Positions 8,734 through 17,900 of a stretch of DNA of 64,000 nt are shown piece by piece (the first letter of the stretch is position 1; each line of letters opens with the position of its first letter). The notes beneath the pieces were generated by a model. The model was not told where the DNA came from, did not search any database, and was given only the letters and a program-made list of their open reading frames with translations. Both the position numbers and the translations under genes were made by a program. Origin of the DNA: Clostridium weizhouense (GTDB taxonomy: Bacteria; Bacillota; Clostridia; Clostridiales; Clostridiaceae); NCBI RefSeq assembly GCF_019431045.1, contig NZ_JAHXPT010000006.1, positions 62,001 through 126,000 of the forward strand. The letters run 5' to 3'.

Positions 8734-9775
8734 TAAGAAATTTATTTGTTTTATTATAATTATATGTATGTCTTTTAATCTTATTGCTTGTAATAAAAAA
8801 AGCTCAAAAGTAATTTATAAAGATGGATATTTAAATTTAGAAGGAAAGCATATTGTTGTTTATGTAGCATCTAGAGATGAATTAGGCAGAACACTTTTAG
8901 AGATGTTTAAGGAAAAAACAGGATGTACATACGAATATATCAGGATGTCTACACAAGAGGCATTAGAACGAATTAAATGTGAGAAAAAATATCCTAAAGC
9001 AGATATATTTATAGGTGGAACTTGTGATGCTCATAATATAATGAAAAAAGAGCAACTTTCAGAAAAATATATATGTAAAAATTATGATAGCATACCTAAT
9101 GCGTATAAAGATAAAGACGGTTATTGGACAGGATTAGAATTAAATATTTTATCTATTATTATAAATAAGGATAGATGGGATAAAGAATTTGCAGATAAGG
9201 GATTAAAAATGCCAGAAAAGTATGATGATTTACTTAATCCTATTTATAAAGGTGAAATTGTAATACCAGATCCTAATATATCAGGAACAGGATATACAAT
9301 TATAGCATCCATTGTACAAAATATGGGTAAAGAAAAAGCTATAGAATTTTTAAAGGAATTGAAATCAAATGTAGGACAGTTTACATCTAATGGATATATT
9401 CCAGCACAAAAAGTTGCAACTGGAGAATATTTGATGGGTATAAATTTTATAGCAGATCAATTATTAGTTAAAAATTCTGGATTTAATGTAATAACTAATA
9501 TTCCTGAAAAAACTGGATGGAATATAGATGCAATTTCAAAAATTAAAAATGGTCCAAATGAAGACGTTGGCAAGTATTTTATAGATTTTTGTACAAGCAA
9601 AGAGGGTGAGGAAGCTATAATAAGTATTTCTCAAGGTAAATCTACAAGAAAAGATATAAAAGATGATAATTATGAACAAGATTGCGAAACAAATATATAT
9701 GATAATTATGATTTCAAAAAAGCTAGTGAAGATAGAGAATGGTTAATTAAGATGTGGAATAGTTTTAAATCTTAA
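8726..9775 (+). CDS. PgtC/HptA-like extracellular solute-binding lipoprotein
   Basis: A 349-residue lipoprotein. The signal sequence ends in the lipobox LIAC (cysteine at about residue 22), so the mature protein is lipid-anchored outside the membrane. The mature part is a type-2 periplasmic-binding fold of the iron(III)/family-1 solute-binding group: HIVVYVASRDELGRTLLEMF at the start, KADIFIGGTCDAH, GYWTGLELNILSIIINKDRW, and the hinge region PDPNISGTGYTIIASIVQNMG. With no ABC permease or ATPase nearby, it is probably a ligand sensor rather than an uptake component, as described for HptA (S. aureus) and PgtC (Salmonella). It overlaps the preceding gene. Confidence 0.85.
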   Translation: MNNKKFICFIIIICMSFNLIACNKKSSKVIYKDGYLNLEGKHIVVYVASRDELGRTLLEMFKEKTGCTYEYIRMSTQEALERIKCEKKYPKADIFIGGTCDAHNIMKKEQLSEKYICKNYDSIPNAYKDKDGYWTGLELNILSIIINKDRWDKEFADKGLKMPEKYDDLLNPIYKGEIVIPDPNISGTGYTIIASIVQNMGKEKAIEFLKELKSNVGQFTSNGYIPAQKVATGEYLMGINFIADQLLVKNSGFNVITNIPEKTGWNIDAISKIKNGPNEDVGKYFIDFCTSKEGEEAIISISQGKSTRKDIKDDNYEQDCETNIYDNYDFKKASEDREWLIKMWNSFKS

Positions 9776-10172
9776 ATTTGCAAATAAAAAACGATTTAGA
9801 TTTTTTAAAACAACTTAATTAAAGATATATATATGTTGTAATATGATTTCTACAATAAAATTTTCAATTTAGTTTCGAATTATCTTTAACAAGATGATTT
9901 GAATAAATGTAGAGTTTAAATTGCAATATATATACTGTAACTTTTTAAATTAATAACTTAAAAACTTTCAATTTCTAGTATTTAAAATTTAAAACATTAA
10001 AATTTATTATTTAGGAGATAAATTTTAATATATATTGCAATAATAATTGTTTAATAAATTAAATAATTGTATATTTTTGATTAAAAATTTAAATTTGCAA
10101 CATATATAAATAAATTTAAAAGATAAATATTTTAAACTTATTTATCTTATTAAGATAATTTGGAGGATAGAT
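9776..10172. other. Intergenic region carrying two family D repeats
   Basis: An inverted copy of the family D element occupies 9825-9934. A shorter related inverted-repeat segment lies at about 10030-10108 (ATATATTGCAAT ... TTGCAACATATATA). The leader of the transporter gene must start within or after these. No gene was seen. Confidence 0.5.
9825..9934 (-). repeat. Dispersed inverted-repeat element, family D copy 2 (inverted)
   Basis: This is the reverse complement of the element at 3074-3182, with the same TATATATGTTGTAAT end and ATTTCTACAATAA, AATTATCTTTAACAAG interior phrases. Similarity extends over the full length with scattered substitutions. Confidence 0.6.
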
Positions 10173-11597
10173 ATGAGTAAATTGACAAGTTTTTTTAGTA
10201 TTAATAAAAAAGAAGTTACATTATCAATTGAAGATCAAAGAAAGATGTGGTTAAAGGAATTCTTAAAAGCATTTTTAGTTGTATTTTCAGTATATGCTTC
10301 TATGTATTTAATTAGAAATAACCTTAAAGCTGGACAACCACTTTTAAAAGAACAATTAGGCTTTACAACATCTGAACTTGGATATATAGGTTTTGGATTT
10401 TCTATAACTTATGCATTAGGTAAGACTCTATTAGGATATTTTATTGATGGTAAAAATGCAAAGCGTATAGTGTCATTTTTACTTATGATGTCTGCAACTA
10501 TGGTTTTTGTAATCGGTATTATGTTGATATCAGGGAATAAATGTACTGGAGTTGTATTATTACTATGGGGTTTAAGTGGATTTTTTCAAGCTCCAGGTGG
10601 ACCAAGTGCATATTCAACAATTACTAGATGGACTCCTACCAATAAAAGGGGTAGATATTTAGGTTTTTGGAATATGTCTCACAATATAGGTGGAGCATTA
10701 GCTGGAATGTTAGCATTATGGGGAGCGAATAAATTTTTTCATGGTAATGTAGCAGGTATGTTTATAGTTCCATCAATAATAGCAGCTATTATTGGTTTTA
10801 CAATGTTATTTGTAGGAAAAGATGAACCAGAAGAACTAGGTTGGAACTCTGCAGAAGAAATATTTGGTGAAGTTAAAGCAGAAAATAGTGCAGAACTAGA
10901 CAAGATGAGTAAGTTTGAAGTATTTAAAAAATATGTATTAAAAAATCCTTGGATTTGGATTTTATGTGTAGCAAATGTTTTTGTTTATATTGTTCGTATA
11001 GGAATAGATAACTGGGCTCCTTTATATGTTACTGAACAATTACATTTTGGAATGGGAGATGCAGTTAATACAATATTCTATTTTGAAATAGGTGCTCTTA
11101 TAGGTAGTCTTAGTTGGGGATTTATATCTGATTTATTAAAAGGAAGAAGAGCAATAGTTGCAGTATTTTGTTTAGTACTTACTGGTTTTGCAGTTTTAGG
11201 ATATAGATATGCTACAAGTGTTGCTATGGTAAATGTTTCATTATTTTTCCTTGGTGCATTAATATTTGGACCGCAATTATTAATAGGGGTATCTCTTGTT
11301 GGATTTGCACCTAAAAAAGCAATTGCTGTTGCTAATGGTTTAAGTGGTACTTTTGGATATTTATTTGGAGATTCTACAGCTAAAGTTATGTTAGCCAAAA
11401 TAGCTGATCCTAAATCATCAGGTATAAATATTGGTGGAATGTATTTTCATGGATGGAATGATGTATTTGTAATATTCTATGGCGCACTTACAATTGGGAT
11501 TTGCCTTTTATTAATTGTTGCTTATGCTGAAGAAAAGAAGATAAGAGGTATAAATAAAGTTGAAAATGAAGATGAAATGGTGGAATTAGTAGCATAA
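10173..11597 (+). CDS. uhpT: Hexose-phosphate antiporter UhpT (MFS, organophosphate:Pi antiporter family)
   Basis: A 474-residue polytopic membrane protein of about 12 helices, the usual length for the family. The organophosphate antiporter signature is clear: GFFQAPGGPSAYSTITRWTP, KRGRYLGFWNMSHNIGGA, YVLKNPWIW, YIVRIGIDNWAPLYV, IFGPQLLIGVSLVGFAPKKA and GTFGYLFGDSTAK. These match E. coli UhpT segment by segment as I recall it. It exchanges sugar phosphates for inorganic phosphate across the plasma membrane. GGAGG precedes the ATG. Its position after a two-component pair and a binding lipoprotein mirrors S. aureus hptRSA-uhpT, so induction by external hexose phosphate is likely. The terminator at 11725 follows. 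Confidence 0.92.
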   Translation: MSKLTSFFSINKKEVTLSIEDQRKMWLKEFLKAFLVVFSVYASMYLIRNNLKAGQPLLKEQLGFTTSELGYIGFGFSITYALGKTLLGYFIDGKNAKRIVSFLLMMSATMVFVIGIMLISGNKCTGVVLLLWGLSGFFQAPGGPSAYSTITRWTPTNKRGRYLGFWNMSHNIGGALAGMLALWGANKFFHGNVAGMFIVPSIIAAIIGFTMLFVGKDEPEELGWNSAEEIFGEVKAENSAELDKMSKFEVFKKYVLKNPWIWILCVANVFVYIVRIGIDNWAPLYVTEQLHFGMGDAVNTIFYFEIGALIGSLSWGFISDLLKGRRAIVAVFCLVLTGFAVLGYRYATSVAMVNVSLFFLGALIFGPQLLIGVSLVGFAPKKAIAVANGLSGTFGYLFGDSTAKVMLAKIADPKSSGINIGGMYFHGWNDVFVIFYGALTIGICLLLIVAYAEEKKIRGINKVENEDEMVELVA

Positions 11598-11714
11598 TAA
11601 AAATATTTATAATAAATAAGAATTTACACATTGCTTATTTAAGAGAAATTTTACATTTATCATTCATAATCTTATATAAAATTTTATACATTATATTCTT
11701 AAAATAAATCTTAC

Positions 11715-11978
11715 ATTTTGTATTAAAAGATTTTTAAGTTTTTTAGTTAAATTTTTACCTTTAAAACTTAGAAATCTTTTTTTATTTTTTAGGAAGTATA
11801 GAATTTGAGAAGCTTCAAACATTGATGAAATCTAAGTTTATGGAGAGGTTTTTGAATTGACAATGAAGGAAGAGATCTTCTTAATAAGATTTCTAAAATA
11901 TCTTTGAAGAAAGCCTGTGGATTTCAATAGAACCATTATTCTTGCACTATGTTTGGAAAACGTGCATTGTCAATTGAA
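11715..11978 (+). repeat. Degenerate repeat (family F, right copy) merging into a family A repeat
   Basis: It shares the hairpin, AAACATTGATGA and the TTCTTGCACTATGTTTGGAAA block with 5127-5415. From 11855 the TTGACAATGAAGG and GAAAGCCTGTGG phrases match family A, ending in GCATTGTCAATTG. It looks composite. The rest of 11598-12092 has no gene. Confidence 0.5.
11725..11785 (+). terminator. Rho-independent terminator after uhpT
   Basis: A near-perfect 18-bp stem (AAAAGATTTTTAAGTTTT with AAAACTTAGAAATCTTTT, one mismatch) is followed by T. It is positioned to end the sugar-phosphate block transcript. Confidence 0.65.
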
Positions 11979-12092
11979 AGAGTAAATTCTCCCTAAATAA
12001 TAAAAAATAACTCATAATTATTGGTATATTTAACAAATAACCCGAAATTATGGTAAAATTAAAATGAGTTTGTTTTTAGAAAGGAGTTTATT

Positions 12093-12560
12093 ATGAATAC
12101 AAGAGAGACATTGGACAAAATGTTTATCGAATTAAAGGACGTAATATATTATGAAGATATCGGTGTACATAAAATTGTAGATCAATCTTATATAAAGCCA
12201 TATTACAAACAATTGACAGACATTTCTTTTGAAGAATGGAAGAAATATCATGCTTCAAAGATGCTTAAAATAACTGAAGATATTTATTTGTCTGAAATGA
12301 TGGAAACTAAAGACTCATTATTTATAGACAAGCTAAAATTAGATTTAAGTAAACCAAGTTGCTTAAGGGAATTTGGAATAGTATCAACATGTCTTATACC
12401 ATTTTTCTTAAATAGTGAAATAGTATTTTTTGTTACTATGCCAATATTTAAAGAAGAACATAAGTATTTAGAAGAAGAAAAATCAAAAGCAATTGAAATT
12501 GTAAAGAAATATAGTAAAATTTTAAATATTGAGGAGATGTTAAAAAGTGAAATTATCTAA
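12093..12560 (+). CDS. Small protein of unknown function coupled to a ThDP enzyme
   Basis: A 155-residue, predicted cytosolic protein with AAGGAG before its ATG. It has no signal peptide and no membrane helix, apart from a moderately hydrophobic IPFFLNSEIVFFVTMPIF strand region near residues 110-127. The order of helices and strands could fit a GAF/PAS-like or ligand-binding fold, but no family is recognised. Its stop lies inside the first codons of the ThDP enzyme (14-base overlap), so the two are translationally coupled and probably act together, either as accessory subunit or regulator. That is inference from gene arrangement only. Confidence 0.75.
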   Translation: MNTRETLDKMFIELKDVIYYEDIGVHKIVDQSYIKPYYKQLTDISFEEWKKYHASKMLKITEDIYLSEMMETKDSLFIDKLKLDLSKPSCLREFGIVSTCLIPFFLNSEIVFFVTMPIFKEEHKYLEEEKSKAIEIVKKYSKILNIEEMLKSEII

Positions 12561-14172
12561 AGCTATTGTTAATTATCTTGAAAGTTGTAATGTAGAATAT
12601 GTTTTTGGAATACCATCAGGAAATGTTGCAGGTATATATGATGCCCTTAATGACACAAATATAAAAGTTATAGTTGCAAAGAATGAAGCTAGTTCAACAT
12701 ATTCTGCATGTAAATATTCAGATTTAAGCAAAAAACTTAGCTGCTCTATATTATGTGGAGGAGTTGGAATAACTAATGCTATAAATGGTATAGCAGATGC
12801 TTACATAAATAATATTCCTATGCTTGTTATAAGTGGATATGCTGCAACTGACAATATAGGAAAAGGATGTGTTCAAGAATTAGACACAGCACCTATAACA
12901 GAAAGTATAACTAAATATAGTAAGACTATTATGAAAAAGGAAGAGGTTTTAACTGAATTAGATAAGGCTGTTAAATTAGCTATGCAAGATCCTAAAGGAC
13001 CAGTTCACTTATCAATACCTATGAACCTTCCAATGATGGAAATAGAAGATAGTGAGTACAAGCCTTATACACCAGAAAAAATAGAGTATAACTATGATGA
13101 AGAAGCTTTAAATACAGCGGTTAACATATTAAATGATTCTAAAAAAGGTTTAATATTAGTTGGAAGAGGTGCTAAAGGTCATAATGAGATGATTAAAAAA
13201 ATATCATCAAAATTAGGATGGTATGTAGCAACTACTCCACAAGGAAAGAGTTCAATAGATAGTGATTTTGAATTTAATATAGGAAATTATGGATTTAACA
13301 GTACTGATTTTGCTCAAAATTATGCAGATACAGAAAACCTTGATTGTGTTTTAGTTTTAGGATCTAGCTTAGGTGAAAGTGCAACAAGAAACTTTAATAA
13401 TTCATTATTTGAAGGAGCTAAAGTTATTCAAATAGATCATAATAAGAAAAGTTTAAATAAAGATCATATAGAAAGATTTAAAGTATATTATGAAATAACT
13501 GAAGCTTTAAAAGTAATTGATAATAAAGTTAATGCTAAAGATGTGACTATCACTAAAGTAGAAAAGCTTAATAAAGATTATGTAAAAGATCATACTGGGA
13601 TATCAGCAAGAAAGTTAGCTGAAATGCTTCCAAATATTTTAAATCCTAGCACAACTTATATGTGTGACATAGGAGAATTTATGAATTATATGTACAAGTA
13701 TTTATTCATTCCTAAAGGATCAGATTTTATTGCTAGTTTAAATCATGGAGCAATGGGAAATTGTGTAGCTGGTTCAATAGGAGCTGCATTAAGTGGTAAT
13801 ACAGAAAAATATGCTGTTGTTGTAGGAGATGGATCAGTTTTCATGAACGGTAGTGAAATCTTAACAGCAAAACAATATTCATTACCTGTGGTATACTTTG
13901 TACTAAATAATGCAAGATTAAACTATGTTGAACAAGGAATGAGCTTTATGTTTGGTAGATCTATTCCAGGTGTAGTTCAAGAAAGAACTTCAATAAAAGC
14001 AATAGGTGAAGCTGCTGGAATAAAATCATATCAAATAAGTGATTTAGAACAACTTCATGAAATAAAAGATGAGTTATATTCATGCAGTGAACCTATAATT
14101 GTAGAAGTAATAACAGATGGTTCAGAAAAAGTAGCTGCAGCAGATAGATTTAAAACATTAAAAAGAGATTAA
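12547..14172 (+). CDS. Thiamine-diphosphate-dependent enzyme (acetolactate synthase/decarboxylase superfamily)
   Basis: A 541-residue cytosolic enzyme with the three-domain layout of the pyruvate oxidase/acetohydroxyacid synthase superfamily. The N-terminal Pyr domain has VFGIPSGN and the catalytic glutamate E47 (VAKNEASS). The central domain is about 190-330. The C-terminal PP domain holds the ThDP/Mg motif GDGSVFMNGSEI ending in the metal-ligand NNAR. GIPSGN replaces the GVPGG of typical acetolactate synthases, and no valine-sensitive small subunit is adjacent, so a specialised 2-keto acid carboligase or decarboxylase is more likely than biosynthetic AHAS. The GTG start overlaps the upstream gene. 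A 46-bp palindromic terminator follows. The substrate is unknown. Confidence 0.88.
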   Translation: MKLSKAIVNYLESCNVEYVFGIPSGNVAGIYDALNDTNIKVIVAKNEASSTYSACKYSDLSKKLSCSILCGGVGITNAINGIADAYINNIPMLVISGYAATDNIGKGCVQELDTAPITESITKYSKTIMKKEEVLTELDKAVKLAMQDPKGPVHLSIPMNLPMMEIEDSEYKPYTPEKIEYNYDEEALNTAVNILNDSKKGLILVGRGAKGHNEMIKKISSKLGWYVATTPQGKSSIDSDFEFNIGNYGFNSTDFAQNYADTENLDCVLVLGSSLGESATRNFNNSLFEGAKVIQIDHNKKSLNKDHIERFKVYYEITEALKVIDNKVNAKDVTITKVEKLNKDYVKDHTGISARKLAEMLPNILNPSTTYMCDIGEFMNYMYKYLFIPKGSDFIASLNHGAMGNCVAGSIGAALSGNTEKYAVVVGDGSVFMNGSEILTAKQYSLPVVYFVLNNARLNYVEQGMSFMFGRSIPGVVQERTSIKAIGEAAGIKSYQISDLEQLHEIKDELYSCSEPIIVEVITDGSEKVAAADRFKTLKRD

Positions 14173-14192
14173 TATAGTCCTTTAAAGTGTTG

Positions 14193-14242
14193 AACCCCAC
14201 ATATACCCCTGGGGTACCCCAGGGGTATATGTGGGGTTTTTT
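14193..14242 (+). terminator. Strong palindromic terminator built on a GC-rich repeat
   Basis: A perfect 46-bp palindrome (14193-14238) is centred on CCCCTGGGGTACCCCAGGGG and followed by TTTTTT. It is far more GC-rich than its surroundings. The same 20-base core or variants recur at 23416-23437, 27893-27925 and, halved, at 63355. Confidence 0.85.
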
Positions 14243-14253
14243 CATATTTTCTA

Positions 14254-14293
14254 TGTTTTAAATAGTGTTGATATTCTAGTATAAGGGTGAATT
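14254..14293 (+). repeat. Single end of inverted-repeat family B
   Basis: TGTTTTAAATAGTGTTGATA followed by TTCTAGTATAAGGGTGAA is the reverse complement of the right ends at 20035-20074, 21510-21550 and 61196-61238. Only one end is present, directly abutting a family A copy. Confidence 0.55.
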
Positions 14294-14294
14294 T

Positions 14295-14443
14295 ACAATG
14301 AACCATAGACAATTGACAATTTAGGATAAAATCACTGTGTGATTTCTAAATAATATATATTAAAGAAAGCCTGTGGCTTTCAACCTGAATTGTCCATTGT
14401 CAACTGTCAATTGTTAATTGAAACGTGGCATAGCCACTTTTGT
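14295..14443 (+). repeat. Palindromic repeat family A, full copy
   Basis: Outer ATTGACAAT-type units on the left pair with CATTGTCAACTGTCAATTG units on the right. Inside are two small hairpins: AAATCACTGTGTGATTT and GAAAGCCTGTGGCTTTC. A further hairpin (GTGGCATAGCCAC, then TTTTGTT) forms the right flank. Closely related copies lie at 33489, 39515, 40024, 40781 and 42076. Confidence 0.7.
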
Positions 14444-14449
14444 TATAAT

Positions 14450-15256
14450 TTAATAGTCTAAAGTTATTACTTTAACTCCTTTTTCTTCAAGAAGAGAAAT
14501 TTCATTTTTATCTATATCAGAATCTGTTATAAGATGGGAAATTTCATTTATATCTCCGCTAGAAAAGTTATGATGTCTACCAACTTTTGAACTATCGGAT
14601 AAGATATATATAGGCCCACTACAACGATTAATCATTTCATGATTAATTAATGTCTCTTGAAGTACTGAAGTACTTATTCCAGAATCAGCGGATATTCCAC
14701 TAACCCCTAAAAAACATTTATTTGCTGTAATTTTAGATAATATATAAGTAGCGAATTCTCCAACTAAAGATTGTTTTCTTTCATAAACTTGCCCACCTGT
14801 CAGTACTAATTCAATATTTGGACCAATAGTAGAGTTTAGAGATTTACCGTTGTTAGTAACTATATAAACTCTTTTATCACCTAAATACTTTAACATTAAA
14901 AGTGCAGTTGAACTAGAATTTATAAATATTGTATCTCCATTTTCAACTAAATCAGCTGCATACTTTGCAATAACATTTTTCTTTTGAGTAAGTATAGAGT
15001 TAATATCAGTTTCTTTAACAGCTAAATTTTCATCAGTAGTAGTATTATTATTATCCGTATCGCTAACTAATTTTGCACCTCCATAATATCTTATTATTAA
15101 TCCTTCTTCATCTAATGCTTGCAAATCTCTTCTTAAAGTAAGTGGAGAAATCTGCAATATTTCTGCTAAGTCATTAGTATTTATGCTTTCATTTGATCTA
15201 AGATAATCTAAAATTTTTTCTCTTCTTTTAGAAACTATAGATTGTGTTTTCTTCAT
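14450..15256 (-). CDS. DeoR-family transcriptional regulator, probable ascorbate-operon regulator
   Basis: A 268-residue DNA-binding repressor-type protein divergent from the ula operon. The N-terminal helix-turn-helix (about 10-60) reads RREKILDYLRS, TNDLAEILQISPLTLRRDLQ, LDEEGLIIRYYGGAKL, the DeoR pattern. The C-terminal sugar-phosphate-sensing domain (about 80-255) has GDTIFINSSSTALLMLKYL, the VTNNGKSL stretch, ELVLTGGQVYERKQSLVG, and KCFLGVSGISADSGIS, typical of the DeoRC isomerase-like fold. The start is placed at the ATG at 15256, which has AAAGGTG 9 bases upstream; a GTG at 15268 lies inside that site. By position and by analogy with UlaR it likely represses ulaGCAB-X-FE until a phosphorylated intermediate binds. 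Confidence 0.88.
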   Translation of the reverse strand: MKKTQSIVSKRREKILDYLRSNESINTNDLAEILQISPLTLRRDLQALDEEGLIIRYYGGAKLVSDTDNNNTTTDENLAVKETDINSILTQKKNVIAKYAADLVENGDTIFINSSSTALLMLKYLGDKRVYIVTNNGKSLNSTIGPNIELVLTGGQVYERKQSLVGEFATYILSKITANKCFLGVSGISADSGISTSVLQETLINHEMINRCSGPIYILSDSSKVGRHHNFSSGDINEISHLITDSDIDKNEISLLEEKGVKVITLDY

Positions 15257-16030
15257 AATAATCGTCACCTTTACCTAATATTTTTAATTTATCTGTAATG
15301 CTTAATATTTAAAAATAATTATTTGAAATAACATGTATATTGAATGTGCCTTATAAGTTTATTCTAATAAATAGGCAAAATTGTTAATATTTATTAGTTT
15401 TTGAAATGTGTAATATTATAATTTCAAATTTAATCTAAACACATTTAAAAGTTTTACTATATATAGTTCATAGTATTACCTATTTTAAAACAATAGATAA
15501 TGTAACAATAAAAACTTCATAGTTTCAAAATATAAATAATATTATCAAGTTTTAATATGTTTTTAAAAATTTATGATATATATGGCTATAACTAGATAAT
15601 GTTAATTAAAGATATAATTTTCTATAAAAATTCTATAAAAGATTATAAAAGATTATAAAAGATTATAAAAGATTATAAATGTATTAACTTAATTAGAGTA
15701 TATATATTGAATTTTGTGTTAAAAATAAAACTTGTTTAATAAGTGCTTATATTAATTATAAAATAAACATTCAAAAAGTTCAATTAAAACATTCAAAAAA
15801 GGCTTTAATAATAAAAAAATTAAAAACATTCAAAAAATACTTGAATTATTTGAATGTTTGAGTTAAAATAAACTCATAAACAAACAAAAAGTTCAAAAAC
15901 ACAAATCATAAAGTTCAAATAAAAAAAGAAAAAAATATCATAAAAAATCGAAAACATTCAAAAAGATATAAAACTTAAGAAATAAATCAAAACGAACAGA
16001 AAAATATAGTATAATTAGGAGGAATTTAAA
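15257..16030. promoter_or_regulatory. Divergent regulatory region with phased tandem repeats and repeated putative operators
   Basis: Four consecutive 10-bp units GATTATAAAA fill 15641-15680 (the last ends in T), a periodicity close to one helical turn that should bend DNA. Downstream, AAACATTCAAAAA occurs at 15765, 15787 and 15824, an inverted TTGAATGTTT lies at 15850-15859, and another direct copy is at 15952. The third and the inverted copy form a palindromic pair. Such repeats between a DeoR regulator and its operon are good operator candidates. Similar ACATTCAAAAAA sites lie at about 20413 and 23598. Confidence 0.55.
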
Positions 16031-17095
16031 ATGTCACAAGTAGAAAACATTACAAGAGAATCATGGATACTTAATACTTTCCCAGAATGGGGAACTTGGT
16101 TAAATGAAGAGATAGAACAAGAAGTTGTACAACCTGGAACTTTTTCAATGTGGTGGTTAGGATGTACAGGTATATGGGTTAAGAGTGAAGGTAATGCAAG
16201 TATATGTATAGATTTCTGGTGTGGAAGTGGAAAGAAAACAAAAGCTAATCCATACATAAATCCAGAACATCAAATGGCTAGAATGTGTGGAGGTAAAAAA
16301 CTTCAACCTAATTTAAGAGTAGCACCTTTTGTATTAGATCCATTTGGTATAAAAAAGATAGATGCAGTTTTATCAACACATGATCATAATGATCACATCG
16401 ATGTAAACGTTGCAGCGGCAGTTATGCAAAATTGTGATCCAAGCATTCCTTTTATAGGACCTCAAGCATGTGTAGATAAATGGGTAGGTTGGGGAGTTCC
16501 AAAAGAAAGATGTATAGTTGTTAAACCAGGAGATACAGTAAAGGTTAAAGATATAGAAATAGTTGCATTAGAAGCATTTGATAGAACAGCATTAATTACA
16601 GCTCCACCAGAAGGTGACTTAAGAGGAACAATGCCAATTGATATGGATATTAAAGCAGTTAACTATTTAATAAAAACTCCAGGGGGAAATCTTTATCATA
16701 GTGGAGATTCACATTATTCAAATTATTATGCTAAACATGGTAATGAACATAAAATAGATGTTGCATTAGGCTCATATGGAGAAAATCCAAGAGGAATTAC
16801 TGATAAGATGACATCAATAGATATTTTAAGAATGGCAGAATCATTAAATACAAAAGTAGTTATTCCATTCCATCATGATATATGGTCAAATTTCCAAGCT
16901 GATACAAAGGAAATTTTAGAATTATTTGATATGAGAAAAGACAGATTACAATATAAATTTAATCCATTTATATGGCAAGTAGGTGGAAAATTTACATTCC
17001 CAGTAGATAATGAAAAGAGAGAATATCATTATCCAAGAGGATTTGATGATTGCTTCTCAACAGAAATAAACTTACCATATACATCATTCCTATAA
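16031..17095 (+). CDS. ulaG: L-ascorbate-6-phosphate lactonase UlaG
   Basis: A 354-residue cytosolic metallo-beta-lactamase-fold lactonase that opens L-ascorbate 6-phosphate to 3-keto-L-gulonate 6-phosphate, the first step after PTS import. It shows family features: an N-terminal [20 protein letters not shown] segment, [11 protein letters not shown], the metal motif [10 protein letters not shown], the [12 protein letters not shown] segment with a metal-binding aspartate, and [13 protein letters not shown] near the C-terminus. The length matches E. coli UlaG (354). AGGAGG lies upstream of the ATG. It is the first gene of the operon downstream of the repeated operator candidates, whereas in E. 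coli ulaG is transcribed separately from ulaA-F. Confidence 0.94.
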   Translation: MSQVENITRESWILNTFPEWGTWLNEEIEQEVVQPGTFSMWWLGCTGIWVKSEGNASICIDFWCGSGKKTKANPYINPEHQMARMCGGKKLQPNLRVAPFVLDPFGIKKIDAVLSTHDHNDHIDVNVAAAVMQNCDPSIPFIGPQACVDKWVGWGVPKERCIVVKPGDTVKVKDIEIVALEAFDRTALITAPPEGDLRGTMPIDMDIKAVNYLIKTPGGNLYHSGDSHYSNYYAKHGNEHKIDVALGSYGENPRGITDKMTSIDILRMAESLNTKVVIPFHHDIWSNFQADTKEILELFDMRKDRLQYKFNPFIWQVGGKFTFPVDNEKREYHYPRGFDDCFSTEINLPYTSFL

Positions 17096-17296
17096 AAATA
17101 TAAATAGAAGTTTTTAGTTTCAGGGAGAACTTGTATTTGACTGAAATTTATAAAGCATTATCAATGAGAGTTTAGCATTAATTAATATTATTACAAATAC
17201 TAGATGTAAAAGAATAAAAGTTATTATTCAAAAGCAGATAGCTGTTATGAAATTAAAAGGGGAGTATATTCTCCCCCTATAAATCAGGAGGGCATT

Positions 17297-17740
17297 ATGT
17301 TAAAAGAATTAATTGAGAAAGAAAGATACTCATTTCACGAAGGATTTGAAAAATGGGAAGATGCAGTAAAGGCTTCATGTAAACCTTTAATTAAACAAGG
17401 AGTTATAGAACCATCTTACGTTGATTCAATAATAGAAAATGTAAATAAATATGGTCCATATATAGTAATAGCACCTAACATATGTATACCACATGCACAA
17501 GAAGGAAAAGGTGTTAATGAAACAGCTATTTGTTTTATGAAAACTGAAAAAGCAGTTCATTTTAGTGATGATCCAGAACAAGATGCACAATTATTCTTTG
17601 TATTAGCATCAACTAATAATGATCTTCATATGAAGAACTTAGTTAGTATGGTTGAAATAGTAGAAAAAGAAGAGTTAGTAAAAATGTTAATTGAAGCTAA
17701 ATCTAAAGAAGATTTAGAAGAAATCCTTAAAGTCTTATAA
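17297..17740 (+). CDS. ulaC: Ascorbate PTS EIIA component UlaC
   Basis: A 147-residue EIIA of the mannitol/fructose (type 2) class. The phosphorylated histidine lies in IAPNICIPHAQEGKGV (about residue 68). It carries phosphate from HPr to the EIIB protein encoded downstream. AGGAGG precedes the ATG. The spacer from ulaG is 201 bases, and 160 bases follow before ulaA. Length and context fit UlaC. Confidence 0.92.
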   Translation: MLKELIEKERYSFHEGFEKWEDAVKASCKPLIKQGVIEPSYVDSIIENVNKYGPYIVIAPNICIPHAQEGKGVNETAICFMKTEKAVHFSDDPEQDAQLFFVLASTNNDLHMKNLVSMVEIVEKEELVKMLIEAKSKEDLEEILKVL

Positions 17741-17900
17741 TCTCATATAGTTGTCAATAATATAAGAGAGTTTATAATCCTCAAAAATTATGAAAAAGTT
17801 AATTTTATCTTATTAATAATATCCCATTAGATGCTAATAATAGCGTTACGAACTAATATCAAACATAATAATTTATTAAATTTTTAAGGGGGAATTAAAA

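Noticed and set aside
16005-16018. TATAAT as the -10 box of ulaG
   Set aside because: It touches the AGGAGG ribosome site, so a transcript starting from it would lack a usable leader.
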